Origin: an uncultured Christensenella sp.
Lineage (GTDB): Bacteria > Bacillota > Clostridia > Christensenellales > Pumilibacteraceae
Assembly (NCBI GenBank): GCA_910577945.1
Contig: CAJTNI010000009.1
Coordinates: 4,671-68,670 of the forward strand
Reading direction: 5' to 3'
Length of the DNA stretch: 64,000 nucleotides
Made by a program: the position numbers and the translations under genes. The notes below the pieces were generated by a model. The model did not search any database. It was given only the letters and a program-made list of their open reading frames with translations, and had not been told where the DNA came from. Of this stretch, positions 47,500-55,950 are shown piece after piece (position 1 is the stretch's first letter; each line of letters opens with the position of its first letter).

Positions 47500-50070
47500 T
47501 TAAAACACTTCTTTTTCTTCCGATTGCATTTTGTTCTTTGCCGCGACCTGCCGCCAAATAATGAGCGCGGCGAGAATTACGGTCACTATAATCACGACGA
47601 CCGCCACAATCAAAACTACGTTGACGCCGCCGTAGTCTATGTACACGGTTTGCACATAGCAGGTGAGCGTGCCGAAATCGGGGTCGAGGTATTTTATTTG
47701 CGTATACGGCAACGACGTATCGAACGTGCCCACGACCTCTACCTTTGTGCCCGTGGGCAATACTGCGGCGAGCGGCGTATATTCGCCGTTTTCGTCTTTG
47801 GCGTACGTTTGCGCGACCTCGCTGCCGTTATACGATATTATTTCCGCATTGTACGCGGGGCGAATGAAATTGGGCTCGTACCCGTTTAGCGAAAGGTTGG
47901 CGGCGAGAATGTATCCCTCGTACGCTTCGTTTATCGACACTCTGTACCAAAGATTATCGTAATCGTCGCGGTACGCGTCCACAAAGTCGAGCATGTCGAA
48001 AACCGTGTTGCGCTCGACCGCCGAAAACCCGCCCGAAAGCTTTTTCGCGCCGCGGCTCGGCCATTTGTAGACGGGCGTGGCGTTGCTGTAAACCGTGCAC
48101 ACCTTTGCGGGCGGCTCGGCGTAGGGGAGCGGCTCGGACAACGCGCCTTTGTACACGTAGCCCGTCACGAGCTCGCCCGTAGTCAGATTGTCAATCATTA
48201 CGAGCGCGTACTCGCGCGCGTCGTCAAGCGTGTACAGCGGCACGATTACGTTGCGTCCCTTTGCTATCGTGTAGCCGAGCGGGCTGCCCATCGGTCTGTC
48301 GAAGATTTCCGCGTCGCGCAGCGCTTTTCTGATAATGCGAGTGCCGTCCGCCTTGGTCGGGGCGTCGCCCTTTACGTCGAGATGGCTGTCGTTGTAGTCG
48401 TCGTCAACGAGCGTAACGCCGAGCGGCGCGCCGCCTGCGGTGAACACGCGGTGCTTGTATGCGTCGATTACTATTACGTCGCCGTAATCGGCATACCTGT
48501 TGCTTACTGTGGAAAGCAATATTTGCCCGCGCGTAAAGCCGAGCGAGTACGGCGCGTCGTTTGCGGTGAGCGCGTACGTCGTCGTCGCGTCGCTTATGCG
48601 CGTGATATGCGTGCGGGAAAGCGTGAATACGTTGTCGGAAATATCGACGGCGAGCGAAAACGCGTCCTTGGGCGCGTCGCGGAATTTGTCGGCTTTGACG
48701 CCGCCGTCGGCGTTCGGGTCGATTAGGTACACCGCGCCGTCACCGAGCGCGTACAGCTTTTCGCGCCCCACGCTCAGCGTAATCGACTTGAACCGCGCGT
48801 CGAGCAGCCGCTGCGCCGTCTTGCCGTTTTCGGACAGCCACAGCCCGTCGTCGGCGAGTATATACAGCTTGCCGTCCGCGTCGACCGCGATTTGCTTAAT
48901 CAAGCCGTCCACCGCTACGGTGCGCTCGCTGCCGTCCGAAAAAATGCCCACCTTGTTGTAGTCGTAGGCTACGTACACCGCGCCGAAGCAGTCGGCGGCA
49001 ACCGATACGGGGTTGGTCAGCCCGTTTAAATATTCGAGCTTGTCGCCGTAAATCGCCACTCTGCCGTTGACCGCGTCGGACACGTACAGCGCGGAGTTTT
49101 TGACCGCGCCGCCCGTCGGCATGTAAAAGAACCCGTCGGCGGAGCTTGCCGACGCCAACAGCGTCACGTCGGAGGAAAGGTCAGCCGCAAGCTTATGCAG
49201 CGCATAGCCCGAATCGAAGGCGTATACGAACCCGTCGAACGCGCAAAAGCACAGCATGGGCGAATCGGTCGCCGCGCGGAACTTTTCTTTGAGCCCGCCG
49301 CCCGTATACGCATAGCCTTTTATGCCCGCAGGGGCGAGCGTGTAAAGCGTTTCGCTGTAATCCATAACGGACAGCGCGGAAACGCGGTCGGTTTGTTGCA
49401 GCACGATGGCGAGCGTGCCGTCGGGCGCGACCGTGCAAATATCCTGCTTGCCCGCCGAAAACATTTCCGAATCGACGGCGACGTAGCAAATCAAACCGTC
49501 GGCGTTGTGCGAGAGCGCGACGGCGGTCGCGTTGACGCGCGCGTGCTCGGTAGATACTAGCGTCGCGGTTTCGGGCGTGCCGACGAACGCGGTTTCGCCG
49601 AGCACGGCGGTTATAAGCTTGTCCTCGGCAACGGCGTACAGCGTCGTGCCGTCTAAATCGAAATCGGTTACGACAAGGTCGGTTTGCAGCTTGTCGTCGC
49701 TCGCCGCGGTCTCGTCGTCGCCGCAGTAGCGCATGTAAACGCCGCCGTTTTCGAGCGTGATAAGGCGGTCGCCGCGTCGCAGCGTCTTGTCTGCGGCAAC
49801 GTCGGCTAGCTTCGTAATTTCGGGTCCGACCGCGGTTTTGACGGCGTTCCCGTCCGATATCACAAGCCCCGCCGCGTCGGCGAAAACCGATTGCGGACGG
49901 TCGAAATAATAGTACGCCGCGTCGGCGTTCGCCTCGACGGGCGAGAGCGCGACGACGGGCGCGTCCTCGGCTTTTGCGCGCAGGCAAAGCGGGAGCGCGG
50001 CGACCGCGGCGATAGCGATAATCAATATAAAAACGCGCAGCAGCGCAGACTTGACGAGTGAACTTTTCAT
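47500..50070 (-). CDS. Large type I membrane protein, propeller-like ectodomain
   Basis: 856 residues. Signal peptide (residues 1-34, ending LRAKAED), ectodomain, one membrane helix near residue 812-836 (VVLIVAVVVIIVTVILAALII) and a short charged tail ending SEEKEVF. Residues about 45-560 are repeats of short beta-strand blades (for example ADGKLYILADDGLW, GDGAVYLIDPNADGG) like NHL/WD-type propellers; residues about 590-800 contain two or three SH3-like segments (NLWYRVSINEAYEGYI). No catalytic motif seen. No Shine-Dalgarno: TAAAAT ends seven bases before the ATG, so the mRNA is probably leaderless. Confidence 0.72.
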   Translation of the reverse strand: MKSSLVKSALLRVFILIIAIAAVAALPLCLRAKAEDAPVVALSPVEANADAAYYYFDRPQSVFADAAGLVISDGNAVKTAVGPEITKLADVAADKTLRRGDRLITLENGGVYMRYCGDDETAASDDKLQTDLVVTDFDLDGTTLYAVAEDKLITAVLGETAFVGTPETATLVSTEHARVNATAVALSHNADGLICYVAVDSEMFSAGKQDICTVAPDGTLAIVLQQTDRVSALSVMDYSETLYTLAPAGIKGYAYTGGGLKEKFRAATDSPMLCFCAFDGFVYAFDSGYALHKLAADLSSDVTLLASASSADGFFYMPTGGAVKNSALYVSDAVNGRVAIYGDKLEYLNGLTNPVSVAADCFGAVYVAYDYNKVGIFSDGSERTVAVDGLIKQIAVDADGKLYILADDGLWLSENGKTAQRLLDARFKSITLSVGREKLYALGDGAVYLIDPNADGGVKADKFRDAPKDAFSLAVDISDNVFTLSRTHITRISDATTTYALTANDAPYSLGFTRGQILLSTVSNRYADYGDVIVIDAYKHRVFTAGGAPLGVTLVDDDYNDSHLDVKGDAPTKADGTRIIRKALRDAEIFDRPMGSPLGYTIAKGRNVIVPLYTLDDAREYALVMIDNLTTGELVTGYVYKGALSEPLPYAEPPAKVCTVYSNATPVYKWPSRGAKKLSGGFSAVERNTVFDMLDFVDAYRDDYDNLWYRVSINEAYEGYILAANLSLNGYEPNFIRPAYNAEIISYNGSEVAQTYAKDENGEYTPLAAVLPTGTKVEVVGTFDTSLPYTQIKYLDPDFGTLTCYVQTVYIDYGGVNVVLIVAVVVIIVTVILAALIIWRQVAAKNKMQSEEKEVF

Positions 50071-50077
50071 AATGGAT

Positions 50078-50106
50078 ATTTTACCACGGCGTGCAAAAAA
50101 TGTAAA
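50078..50106 (-). promoter_or_regulatory. Promoter of the propeller-like gene, leaderless geometry
   Basis: Minus strand TTTACA (50106-50101), 17-base spacer, TAAAAT (50083-50078); ATG begins at 50070. Confidence 0.6.
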
Positions 50107-50137
50107 GAGTTTTGACGAATTTTGTCGCTTTGCGCGT

Positions 50138-50277
50138 TACGGGTCGGCGACCTCGGTCGAACGCACGTGAACGGACTGTTTTCGGCGCTGTTCTCAGCGG
50201 CGCCGAGGCTGTGGCTTTGCGCGTACAGACCGCGATTTGCGCGTAAAAATGCGTTATACCGCGGTCGCCGACCCGTA
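50138..50277. repeat. 140-bp element with 20-bp inverted terminal repeats
   Basis: Bases 50138-50157 are the inverse complement of 50258-50277 with one mismatch (15 bp perfect core: 50138-50152 with 50263-50277). The 100 bases between contain further complementary stretches such as GGCGC/GCGCC. No credible ORF. It could be a small structured RNA, a MITE-like element or a DNA regulatory hairpin. Confidence 0.55.
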
Positions 50278-50338
50278 CGACGGCGCGTATTGGCTAAAAG
50301 TGATAAAAAATTTTTATAAATTTATGCAAAATACCCCC

Positions 50339-50367
50339 TTTACAAGAGGAAAATTTTGTGTTATAAT
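50339..50367 (+). promoter_or_regulatory. Promoter of ppx
   Basis: TTTACA (50339-50344), 17-base spacer, TATAAT (50362-50367). The same -35 hexamer serves rnf and the propeller-like gene. ATAAATTTAT (50316-50325) just upstream repeats the core of the TetR-site palindrome at 6439-6454. Confidence 0.75.
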
Positions 50368-50427
50368 TTTATTGCGAATAATCAAAATGGGGTTATCGGA
50401 CGATTTACTACCCCGAAGGTGTAAGAA

Positions 50428-51939
50428 TTGAATAATATTGCTATAATCGATTTAGGCTCGAATTCGGCACGTTTGGTGTTGGCTCACGTCGTAGGCGAAA
50501 GCTATTTTGTCGTTTACGACGAGCTCAAAGAATCGTTGAGACTCGCGCAGGATATGGAGCGCGACGGGTATTTAAAGCAGGCGCGCATCGCGCAGGCGGT
50601 CAAAACGCTCAAAATGTTCCGCAAGCTGTGTGACGCTAACAATGTGGACAAGATTTACGCGTTCGCCACCAACGCGGTCCGAAAGGCGAAGAACCAACGC
50701 AGCTTTTTGGAAGAGATAAACACCGTTTGCGGCTTCAAAATGGACGTGCTCAACGAGGAGCAGGAGGCGACGCAGATTTACTACGGCGTTATCAATTCGC
50801 TGGAAATTCCCAAGGGCGTCATACTCGACATATCTGGCTCGTCGTTGCAGCTCATTCAGTACAACAGGCGCATGATAGTCAATCGCGTCAACCTACCGCT
50901 CGGCACGATGAATCTTTCGTCGCTGTGGGACGAGAGCACCACGCCGTTGCAGCAGTCGCAGTTGATAGAAACGTATATGCGCGACCAATTTGCGGCTATC
51001 GAGTGGCTGCGGACGTTAGAGCCGGATTACAAGTTTATCGGCGTGGGCGGGTCGTTCCGCAATCTTGCCAATATTGTACAGCGTATCGAAAAGTATCCGC
51101 TCAATCTCGTACATAACTATCGCATCGGCATAGACACCTTCAACAAGGTGTACGACATGATAAAGGTTTTGGACGTGGAAAAGCGTTCCAAAATAAAGGG
51201 GCTGTCCGCACAGCGCGCCGATATTTTTTGCGCGGCGCTGTCTTGCATAAAGAGCCTTTTGGAGTTTACCGATTTCGACGAAATGGTGGTGTCTGGCTCG
51301 GGCATTCGCGAGGGCTTGCTGTTTAACCACACCGTGCCCACGACGCTCGAAAAGCCCATCACCGACATTCTCGGATACTCCATTTACACGCGCTTGCACT
51401 ACGACGGCTTGAATATAACGCATGCCGAGCACGTTTGCAATCTCGCTATACAGCTCTACAAGCAGCTCCGAGTATTGCATAAGCTTCCGCGTCAGTACGT
51501 GCGCGTGCTGCGCGTAGCGGCATTGCTGCACGAATCGGGCATGCGGACAAGCTTTTACAACCATTACAGGCATTCGGCATACTACATAATGAATTCCAAT
51601 CTGTACGGCGTATCGCATCGCGACTTGGTGCTTGCGGCGTTCGTTGTGCGCAGTCACAACCTCGACGACCTTTCGCTCGCGGAATGGAACAAGTATGCGG
51701 GCGTCGTGCAGGAGGAGGATTTGGTGGCGGTAATGCGGCTCGCCGTGATTATGCGCATAGCCGATTCCTTGGATAGGTCGATGTCCGGCTCGGTCAAGGG
51801 CATTACGTGCGACGTGCTCGGCGATTCGGTCATCATGAAAACCGAGGTAGAGGGCGATTGCTCGCTGGAAATAAAAGACGCGCTCGGCGCGGGCGCGGAT
51901 TTTGCGCGGGCTTATCGGAAAAACCTTGAAATACTTTGA
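50428..51939 (+). CDS. ppx: Ppx/GppA phosphatase family protein
   Basis: 503 residues. ASKHA fold: IDLGSNSARLVL at residue 6, FATNAVRKAKN near 74, LNEEQEATQIYYG near 109. The second phosphate loop reads LDISGSSLQL where the family normally has DIGGGS, a degenerate form that might affect activity. The C-terminal part (about 320-500) is an HD-type helical domain with LLHESGM near 369. It would act on polyphosphate or pppGpp. The start is TTG 50428, seven bases after GAAGGTG. Overlaps maf. Confidence 0.86.
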   Translation: MNNIAIIDLGSNSARLVLAHVVGESYFVVYDELKESLRLAQDMERDGYLKQARIAQAVKTLKMFRKLCDANNVDKIYAFATNAVRKAKNQRSFLEEINTVCGFKMDVLNEEQEATQIYYGVINSLEIPKGVILDISGSSLQLIQYNRRMIVNRVNLPLGTMNLSSLWDESTTPLQQSQLIETYMRDQFAAIEWLRTLEPDYKFIGVGGSFRNLANIVQRIEKYPLNLVHNYRIGIDTFNKVYDMIKVLDVEKRSKIKGLSAQRADIFCAALSCIKSLLEFTDFDEMVVSGSGIREGLLFNHTVPTTLEKPITDILGYSIYTRLHYDGLNITHAEHVCNLAIQLYKQLRVLHKLPRQYVRVLRVAALLHESGMRTSFYNHYRHSAYYIMNSNLYGVSHRDLVLAAFVVRSHNLDDLSLAEWNKYAGVVQEEDLVAVMRLAVIMRIADSLDRSMSGSVKGITCDVLGDSVIMKTEVEGDCSLEIKDALGAGADFARAYRKNLEIL

Positions 51940-52510
51940 TATCGCGCTCGCGACAGCGTCTCCGCGCCGTCGCGAGCTGATTGCCAAAATTCAATGCGTG
52001 CGCCCAGTGTTTTTCAAGACGGACGCGCGCGAGGTTACGTTGCCGTCCGCGCGCGAGACGGCGATTGTAAACGCGAGAAAAAAGGGCGAGCTTGCGTCGA
52101 CGCTTACCGATTTGCCGCTGCTTGCGTTCGACACTGTTGTCGGCGTAAACGGCGAGGTGTTGGGCAAGCCCAAGGATAGAGCGCAGGCTGTCGAAATGTT
52201 CGAAAAACTGTGCGGACGCGCGCACGAGGTATATACGGCGGTATATTTTCGCGTTAAATCGAAAATAATCGAAAAAATCGAAAAAACTACCGTCGAATTC
52301 GGTGCATTCGATGCGCAATTGGTGTATAATTATGTAGACAGCGGCGCGCCGTACGACAAGGCGGGCGGTTATAACATTGACGACCGCCATATCAAGCCGC
52401 TTATCAAGCGCGTCGCGGGCGATTACGACAACGTGGTCGGGCTGCCCGTAAGGCTGACGGAAAAACTTATCGAGGAGAATCTATATGGCGAAATTGGACA
52501 TCGCACTTGA
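51926..52510 (+). CDS. maf: Maf-type nucleotide pyrophosphatase
   Basis: 194 residues. ALATASPRRREL near residue 8 is the Maf signature, LLAFDTVVGVNGEVLGKPKD near 68 the catalytic Asp region, and YDKAGGYNIDD near 150. It hydrolyses non-canonical or modified NTPs such as dTTP/UTP analogues. TTG 51926 is the likely start (an in-frame TTG at 51902 lies deeper in ppx). It overlaps ppx by 14 bases and the mreB-like gene by 26, so the three are coupled. maf next to mreB is a widely kept order. Confidence 0.88.
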   Translation: MKYFDIALATASPRRRELIAKIQCVRPVFFKTDAREVTLPSARETAIVNARKKGELASTLTDLPLLAFDTVVGVNGEVLGKPKDRAQAVEMFEKLCGRAHEVYTAVYFRVKSKIIEKIEKTTVEFGAFDAQLVYNYVDSGAPYDKAGGYNIDDRHIKPLIKRVAGDYDNVVGLPVRLTEKLIEENLYGEIGHRT

Positions 52511-53498
52511 ACTCGGAACTTCGTTCACGTCGATATTCGTACAGGGCAATAATATTGTTTTGCACGAGCCGTCCGCAATCGCTTTTTACGAAAAGGGCAA
52601 CGGCAACAGCCTTTGCGCCGTGGGCGGCGAGGCTTACGACTTGCTCGGCAAGGGGAACGACAAGACGAAAATCGTTTGCCCGATTGTCGAGGGCGTTATC
52701 AAGTATCCCGACGAATGCGCGCTCATGCTCGGCGAATTTATCAAGCGCGTTTTGCCCGAGTCGTACGTATTCAAACCGAGAATAAGCGCCATATTGGGCA
52801 TGCCTACGGGCGTTTCGGTCGACCAGCGCCGTATGTACGAGGACGTGCTGCGCCGTGCGGGCATAAACGAAGTGATCATGGTCGATAACTGCATGCTCGC
52901 GGCTATCGGCGCGGAGCTAAACGTGCGACACAATTACGGCGGCACTGTGGTGTCCATAGGCGGCGGCGTGACGGAAATGGCGGTAGTCGGCTTGTGCGGG
53001 CTTATCGACGGCATGGCGATGAACGTCGGCGGCGACATGATGGACAGAGCGTTGCTGGACATGCTGTGCGGATATTACCACATGAACATAGGCAAGTCGT
53101 CCACGCGCAAGCTCAAAGAGCATATCGCGAGCCTTATTCGCAACGACTGCATGACCGAGCGTATCAGCGGCAAGGATATACAAAATCACCGTTCGTACGT
53201 AAACAACATGTCGGCGGATTTGCTGTATCCCGTGCTGTACGATTATTATATGAATATAATTCACGCGGTGTCCGACTTGGTAAATTCGTGTTCGCCCGCA
53301 ATCGTGGCGGAGATACAAAACAGCGGCATAACGGTGGTGGGCGGCGGCGCTAAAATACCCGGGCTTGCCGAGCTCATGAGCAAGCAGCTCGGGCTTGCCG
53401 TGACGGTGGCGGATTCGCCCGAGTACGCGACGGTGTACGGCGCGGGCAAGCTGTTGTCCAACGACGCGCTGCTCAACGAGATACTCGACAATCTTTGA
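52485..53498 (+). CDS. mreB: MreB-like cell-shape actin homologue
   Basis: 337 residues. The start reads LDIALELGTSFTSIFVQG then VLHEPSAIAF, parallel to MreB's IDLGTANTLVYVKG and LNEPS, but the phosphate-1 Asp is Glu. VVSIGGGVTEMAVV near residue 148 is phosphate 2, AMNVGGDMMDRALL near 180 and VVGGGAKIPGLAEL near 285 the adenosine motif. MreB filaments guide cell-wall synthesis. It is divergent enough that a related actin-like role is possible. Not accompanied by mreC or mreD. Confidence 0.83.
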   Translation: MAKLDIALELGTSFTSIFVQGNNIVLHEPSAIAFYEKGNGNSLCAVGGEAYDLLGKGNDKTKIVCPIVEGVIKYPDECALMLGEFIKRVLPESYVFKPRISAILGMPTGVSVDQRRMYEDVLRRAGINEVIMVDNCMLAAIGAELNVRHNYGGTVVSIGGGVTEMAVVGLCGLIDGMAMNVGGDMMDRALLDMLCGYYHMNIGKSSTRKLKEHIASLIRNDCMTERISGKDIQNHRSYVNNMSADLLYPVLYDYYMNIIHAVSDLVNSCSPAIVAEIQNSGITVVGGGAKIPGLAELMSKQLGLAVTVADSPEYATVYGAGKLLSNDALLNEILDNL

Positions 53499-53525
53499 TA
53501 AACGAACGTATTATATCGGTACGTC

Positions 53526-53552
53526 AAAAAGGGCTTCGAAAGTCCTTTTTTT
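53526..53552 (+). terminator. Terminator after the mreB-like gene
   Basis: AAAAAGGGCTT (53526-53536) pairs with AAAGTCCTTTTT (53540-53550), with one G-T pair, followed by further T. Confidence 0.8.
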
Positions 53553-53633
53553 GTTGCGCGGGCAATCGTCGGCACGGCTAAAATCGCGGTAGATTTAATT
53601 TTTTATAAACGACAAAAGCGTACAAATTTCCGC

Positions 53634-53662
53634 TTGCGCTTTTGTGTGCCGTCGGGTATAAT
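53634..53662 (+). promoter_or_regulatory. Promoter of minD, leaderless geometry
   Basis: TTGCGC (53634-53639), 17-base spacer, TATAAT (53657-53662). ATG at 53669 comes six bases later. Confidence 0.65.
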
Positions 53663-53668
53663 GTGGCA

Positions 53669-54424
53669 ATGAAGAGTATCGTTATAACGTCGGGCAAGGG
53701 CGGCGTCGGCAAAACTACCGTTACCGCGTGCTTCGGAAAGGCGCTCGCGGCGCTCGGCAAGCGCGTGGTGCTTATGGACGCCGATTTCGGGCTGAATAAT
53801 CTGGACGTGGTTTTGGGGTTGGAGAACCGAGTGGCGTACGATATAGCCGACGTGATAGACAATCGCTGTCGAGTGCGACAGGCGCTGGTGGAGAGCGACG
53901 TTCGCAATCTGTTTTTGCTGCCGTCGGCGCACGGATATCTGGGCGAAAAGGTAACGGCGCAAAACCTCAGGCTTGTGCTCAACAGTCTTGCCGCTACGTT
54001 CGATTACGCGCTGGTGGATTGTCCCGCGGGTATAGAGGCGGGATTTCGCCGCGCCGTGGGCGCGTGCGAACGCGCAATGGTGGTTACGACGCCGCACATG
54101 AGCGCGCTGCGCGACGCGAACAAGGTGGTCGCGCTGCTGTCGTCGTACAAGCTTTGCCCGACGCTAATAGTCAACCGCGTGCGCGGCGATTTGCTCGCGG
54201 CAAACAAGATTCCCACGCCTGCGGAAATAACGCAAATGCTCAAAGCCGAGGTGGACGGCGTGATACCCGAGACGGACGGCGTTTACGGATATTCGGCAAT
54301 GCCGACCAAGCCGTTCGAGCTGTTGGCGCGCCGCGTGTGCTACGGCACGGGCGAGCCGCTCGACCCCGCCGCCGATTATCGCGGGCTGTTCGGCGCGATT
54401 AGGCGCAAGTTTAAAAGAGGCTGA
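53669..54424 (+). CDS. minD: Septum-site ATPase MinD
   Basis: 251 residues. Deviant Walker A SGKGGVGKTTVTA at residue 8-20, MDADFGLNNLDVVLG near 36, DYALVDCPAGIE near 115, and LIVNRVRGD near 165. The C-terminus ends IRRKFKRG; the usual amphipathic membrane helix is shorter than in textbook MinD. No minC is present. ATG 53669 gives the conserved MKSIVITSGKGG beginning; no Shine-Dalgarno precedes it, and the -10 box is six bases away. Followed one base later by the minE-like gene. Confidence 0.93.
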   Translation: MKSIVITSGKGGVGKTTVTACFGKALAALGKRVVLMDADFGLNNLDVVLGLENRVAYDIADVIDNRCRVRQALVESDVRNLFLLPSAHGYLGEKVTAQNLRLVLNSLAATFDYALVDCPAGIEAGFRRAVGACERAMVVTTPHMSALRDANKVVALLSSYKLCPTLIVNRVRGDLLAANKIPTPAEITQMLKAEVDGVIPETDGVYGYSAMPTKPFELLARRVCYGTGEPLDPAADYRGLFGAIRRKFKRG

Positions 54425-54425
54425 C

Positions 54426-54644
54426 ATGGACGTACAAAGATTGACGCGTATGCTCGAAAACGACGAGGCGGGGAGCATGCGCGGCACGCTGCGCGTTGCG
54501 CAAGCCGATTTGATGAATTTGCTGTGCGAGTTTATGGACGTGAAAAAATTAGATATGCGCGTTGAAAAATCGGGCGACGCGTATACGCTGACCGTCACCG
54601 CCGAGGTAGATAAAATCTACGATATCGGCAAAATAAGCGGATAA
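54426..54644 (+). CDS. minE: MinE-like small protein
   Basis: 72 residues. It begins one base after minD and its second half (ADLMNLLCEFMDVKKLDMRV, then TLTVTAEVDKI) follows the MinE anti-MinCD/topology domain pattern of helix, then beta-strand, then beta-strand. The N-terminal membrane-targeting sequence of E. coli MinE is not obvious. The call depends strongly on position after minD; a different small partner remains possible. Confidence 0.55.
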   Translation: MDVQRLTRMLENDEAGSMRGTLRVAQADLMNLLCEFMDVKKLDMRVEKSGDAYTLTVTAEVDKIYDIGKISG

Positions 54645-54701
54645 TATGCGATGCGTGCGCGCCGACTGTGCGCGCAAAACCATTTAAATTGCGGCTTTGC
54701 G

Positions 54702-54730
54702 TGCTTTTATGCGCGCGCCCGACATATAAT
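54702..54730 (+). promoter_or_regulatory. Promoter of the 54737 gene, leaderless geometry
   Basis: TATAAT (54725-54730) ends six bases before ATG 54737; the -35 region (54702-54707, TGCTTT) is weak. No ribosome site precedes the ATG. Confidence 0.5.
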
Positions 54731-54736
54731 TTAACC

Positions 54737-55021
54737 ATGGATAAGTATTCGGGTTGCAATATAGTGGATAGCGTGGTGACTGCGCCGCCCAAGCCCGTAA
54801 AGACCGTCAAGCGGCGCGGGCTCGCGTCGTTTTTGGCGCGCGCGGCGGTGGCGGCGGTAGCTGTCGGGTTTATGTGTCTTTTGCGGTACGGCGGCATAGC
54901 GGCTATGCAGCCTGTGCGCGACGTGGCGCACGACGTACTGTGCTACGACGTTTTCGGACGCGACGGGTTCGGCGAAACGCCCGTTTTAGAGCAAATATTC
55001 GGTGCGAAGCAAGCGAATTAA
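54737..55021 (+). CDS. Small single-pass membrane protein at the SpoIVFA position
   Basis: 94 residues. A cytosolic N-terminus (MDKYSGCNIVDSVVTAPPK...), one membrane helix near residue 33-52 (FLARAAVAAVAVGFMCLL), then about 40 residues that would be outside. No family recognised. Its place between minD and an M50 protease gene is that of spoIVFA in Bacillus, where the product holds the protease SpoIVFB in check, so a regulatory partner is plausible; sequence resemblance is not evident. Overlaps the protease gene by 20 bases. Confidence 0.6.
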   Translation: MDKYSGCNIVDSVVTAPPKPVKTVKRRGLASFLARAAVAAVAVGFMCLLRYGGIAAMQPVRDVAHDVLCYDVFGRDGFGETPVLEQIFGAKQAN

Positions 55022-55919
55022 GCGCGGCCGCGTCAAGGTAAGTCGCAAGGTCGGCACGGAGGTATCCGTCTACATATCTCCGATAATGCTTATAATGGCG
55101 GTGTTTTTCGTCGCTTTCGGCATGGCGTACGAGCTTGCGTGCTCGCTGACCGCCGTGATTTTGCATGAGTGCGCGCATGCGCGCGTCGCGAAAAAGCTCG
55201 GTTACGCGCTCGGTGAAATCAGGCTGATGCCGTACGGCGCGGCGCTGTGCGGAATTACCGACATGCGGCCCGCGCACGAGATTATAATCGCCGTCGCAGG
55301 TCCGCTTTTCAATCTCTTGCTGGGGCTCGTGTTTGCGGCGACCTGGTGGCTAGTGCCTGCGAGCTACGCGTTCACGTCCACGTTTTGCATGTGCAATCTT
55401 TACATAGGATTTTTCAATCTAATCCCCGTATATCCGCTCGACGGCGGGCGAATAGCGTTCGCGCTGCTATCGGTGCGGCTGCGGCGCGCCAAGGCGTTCA
55501 AGGTAATGCGCGTGCTGTCGGCGGTATTCGGCGCGGCGTTTTTGGCGCTGTTCGTGCTGTCGGCGATTTATTCGCCAAACGTGTGTTTTTTGAGCGTGGG
55601 GCTGTTCATGCTGTTATCGGCGTTTATTCCCGATAGACGCGCGCAGTATTACGCGCTGTTTGCGACGGGCGAGCGCGACAAGCGTCTCAAAAAGCCGCTC
55701 GAAACGCGCACGTTCGCCGTGTCGCGCGACGCGCCGCTAATCGAGCTGTGCAGGACGCTCGACCCCGACCGCTACACCGTTTTCGTGCTGTGCGACGGGA
55801 ACGCCGCGCCCAATCGCAGCGTCAGCGAAACCGAGCTGTTGGACGCCGTAAAGTCGCGCGGGTATGCGATAAGCGCGGCGGCGGCGTTCGGACTGACCGA
55901 AATTGACGAAAATACTTGA
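55002..55919 (+). CDS. M50 site-2-type metalloprotease (SpoIVFB-like)
   Basis: 305 residues. About five membrane segments; zinc motif HECAH (HExxH) in AVILHECAHARVAKKL near residue 51 and the second motif NLIPVYPLDGGR near 140. The C-terminal 90 residues are a soluble domain of CBS-like look (FAVSRDAPLIELCRTL). Site-2 proteases cut membrane-bound substrates such as pro-sigma factors; in Bacillus the equivalent SpoIVFB activates sigma-K. The start is GTG 55002, inside the end of the preceding gene. Confidence 0.87.
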   Translation: MRSKRIKRGRVKVSRKVGTEVSVYISPIMLIMAVFFVAFGMAYELACSLTAVILHECAHARVAKKLGYALGEIRLMPYGAALCGITDMRPAHEIIIAVAGPLFNLLLGLVFAATWWLVPASYAFTSTFCMCNLYIGFFNLIPVYPLDGGRIAFALLSVRLRRAKAFKVMRVLSAVFGAAFLALFVLSAIYSPNVCFLSVGLFMLLSAFIPDRRAQYYALFATGERDKRLKKPLETRTFAVSRDAPLIELCRTLDPDRYTVFVLCDGNAAPNRSVSETELLDAVKSRGYAISAAAAFGLTEIDENT

Positions 55920-55944
55920 TTTTTCGCGCTTTTTGTGATATGCT
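55916..55944 (+). promoter_or_regulatory. Promoter of the 55951 gene, leaderless geometry
   Basis: TTGATT (55916-55921), 17-base spacer, TATGCT (55939-55944) preceded by TGTGA as in the apbE promoter. ATG 55951 is six bases later. Confidence 0.6.
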
Positions 55945-55950
55945 TGCGGT

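Noticed and set aside
50122..50319. 65-codon ORF within the inverted-repeat element
   Set aside because: No ribosome site or promoter and it merely crosses the repeats; composition not protein-like.
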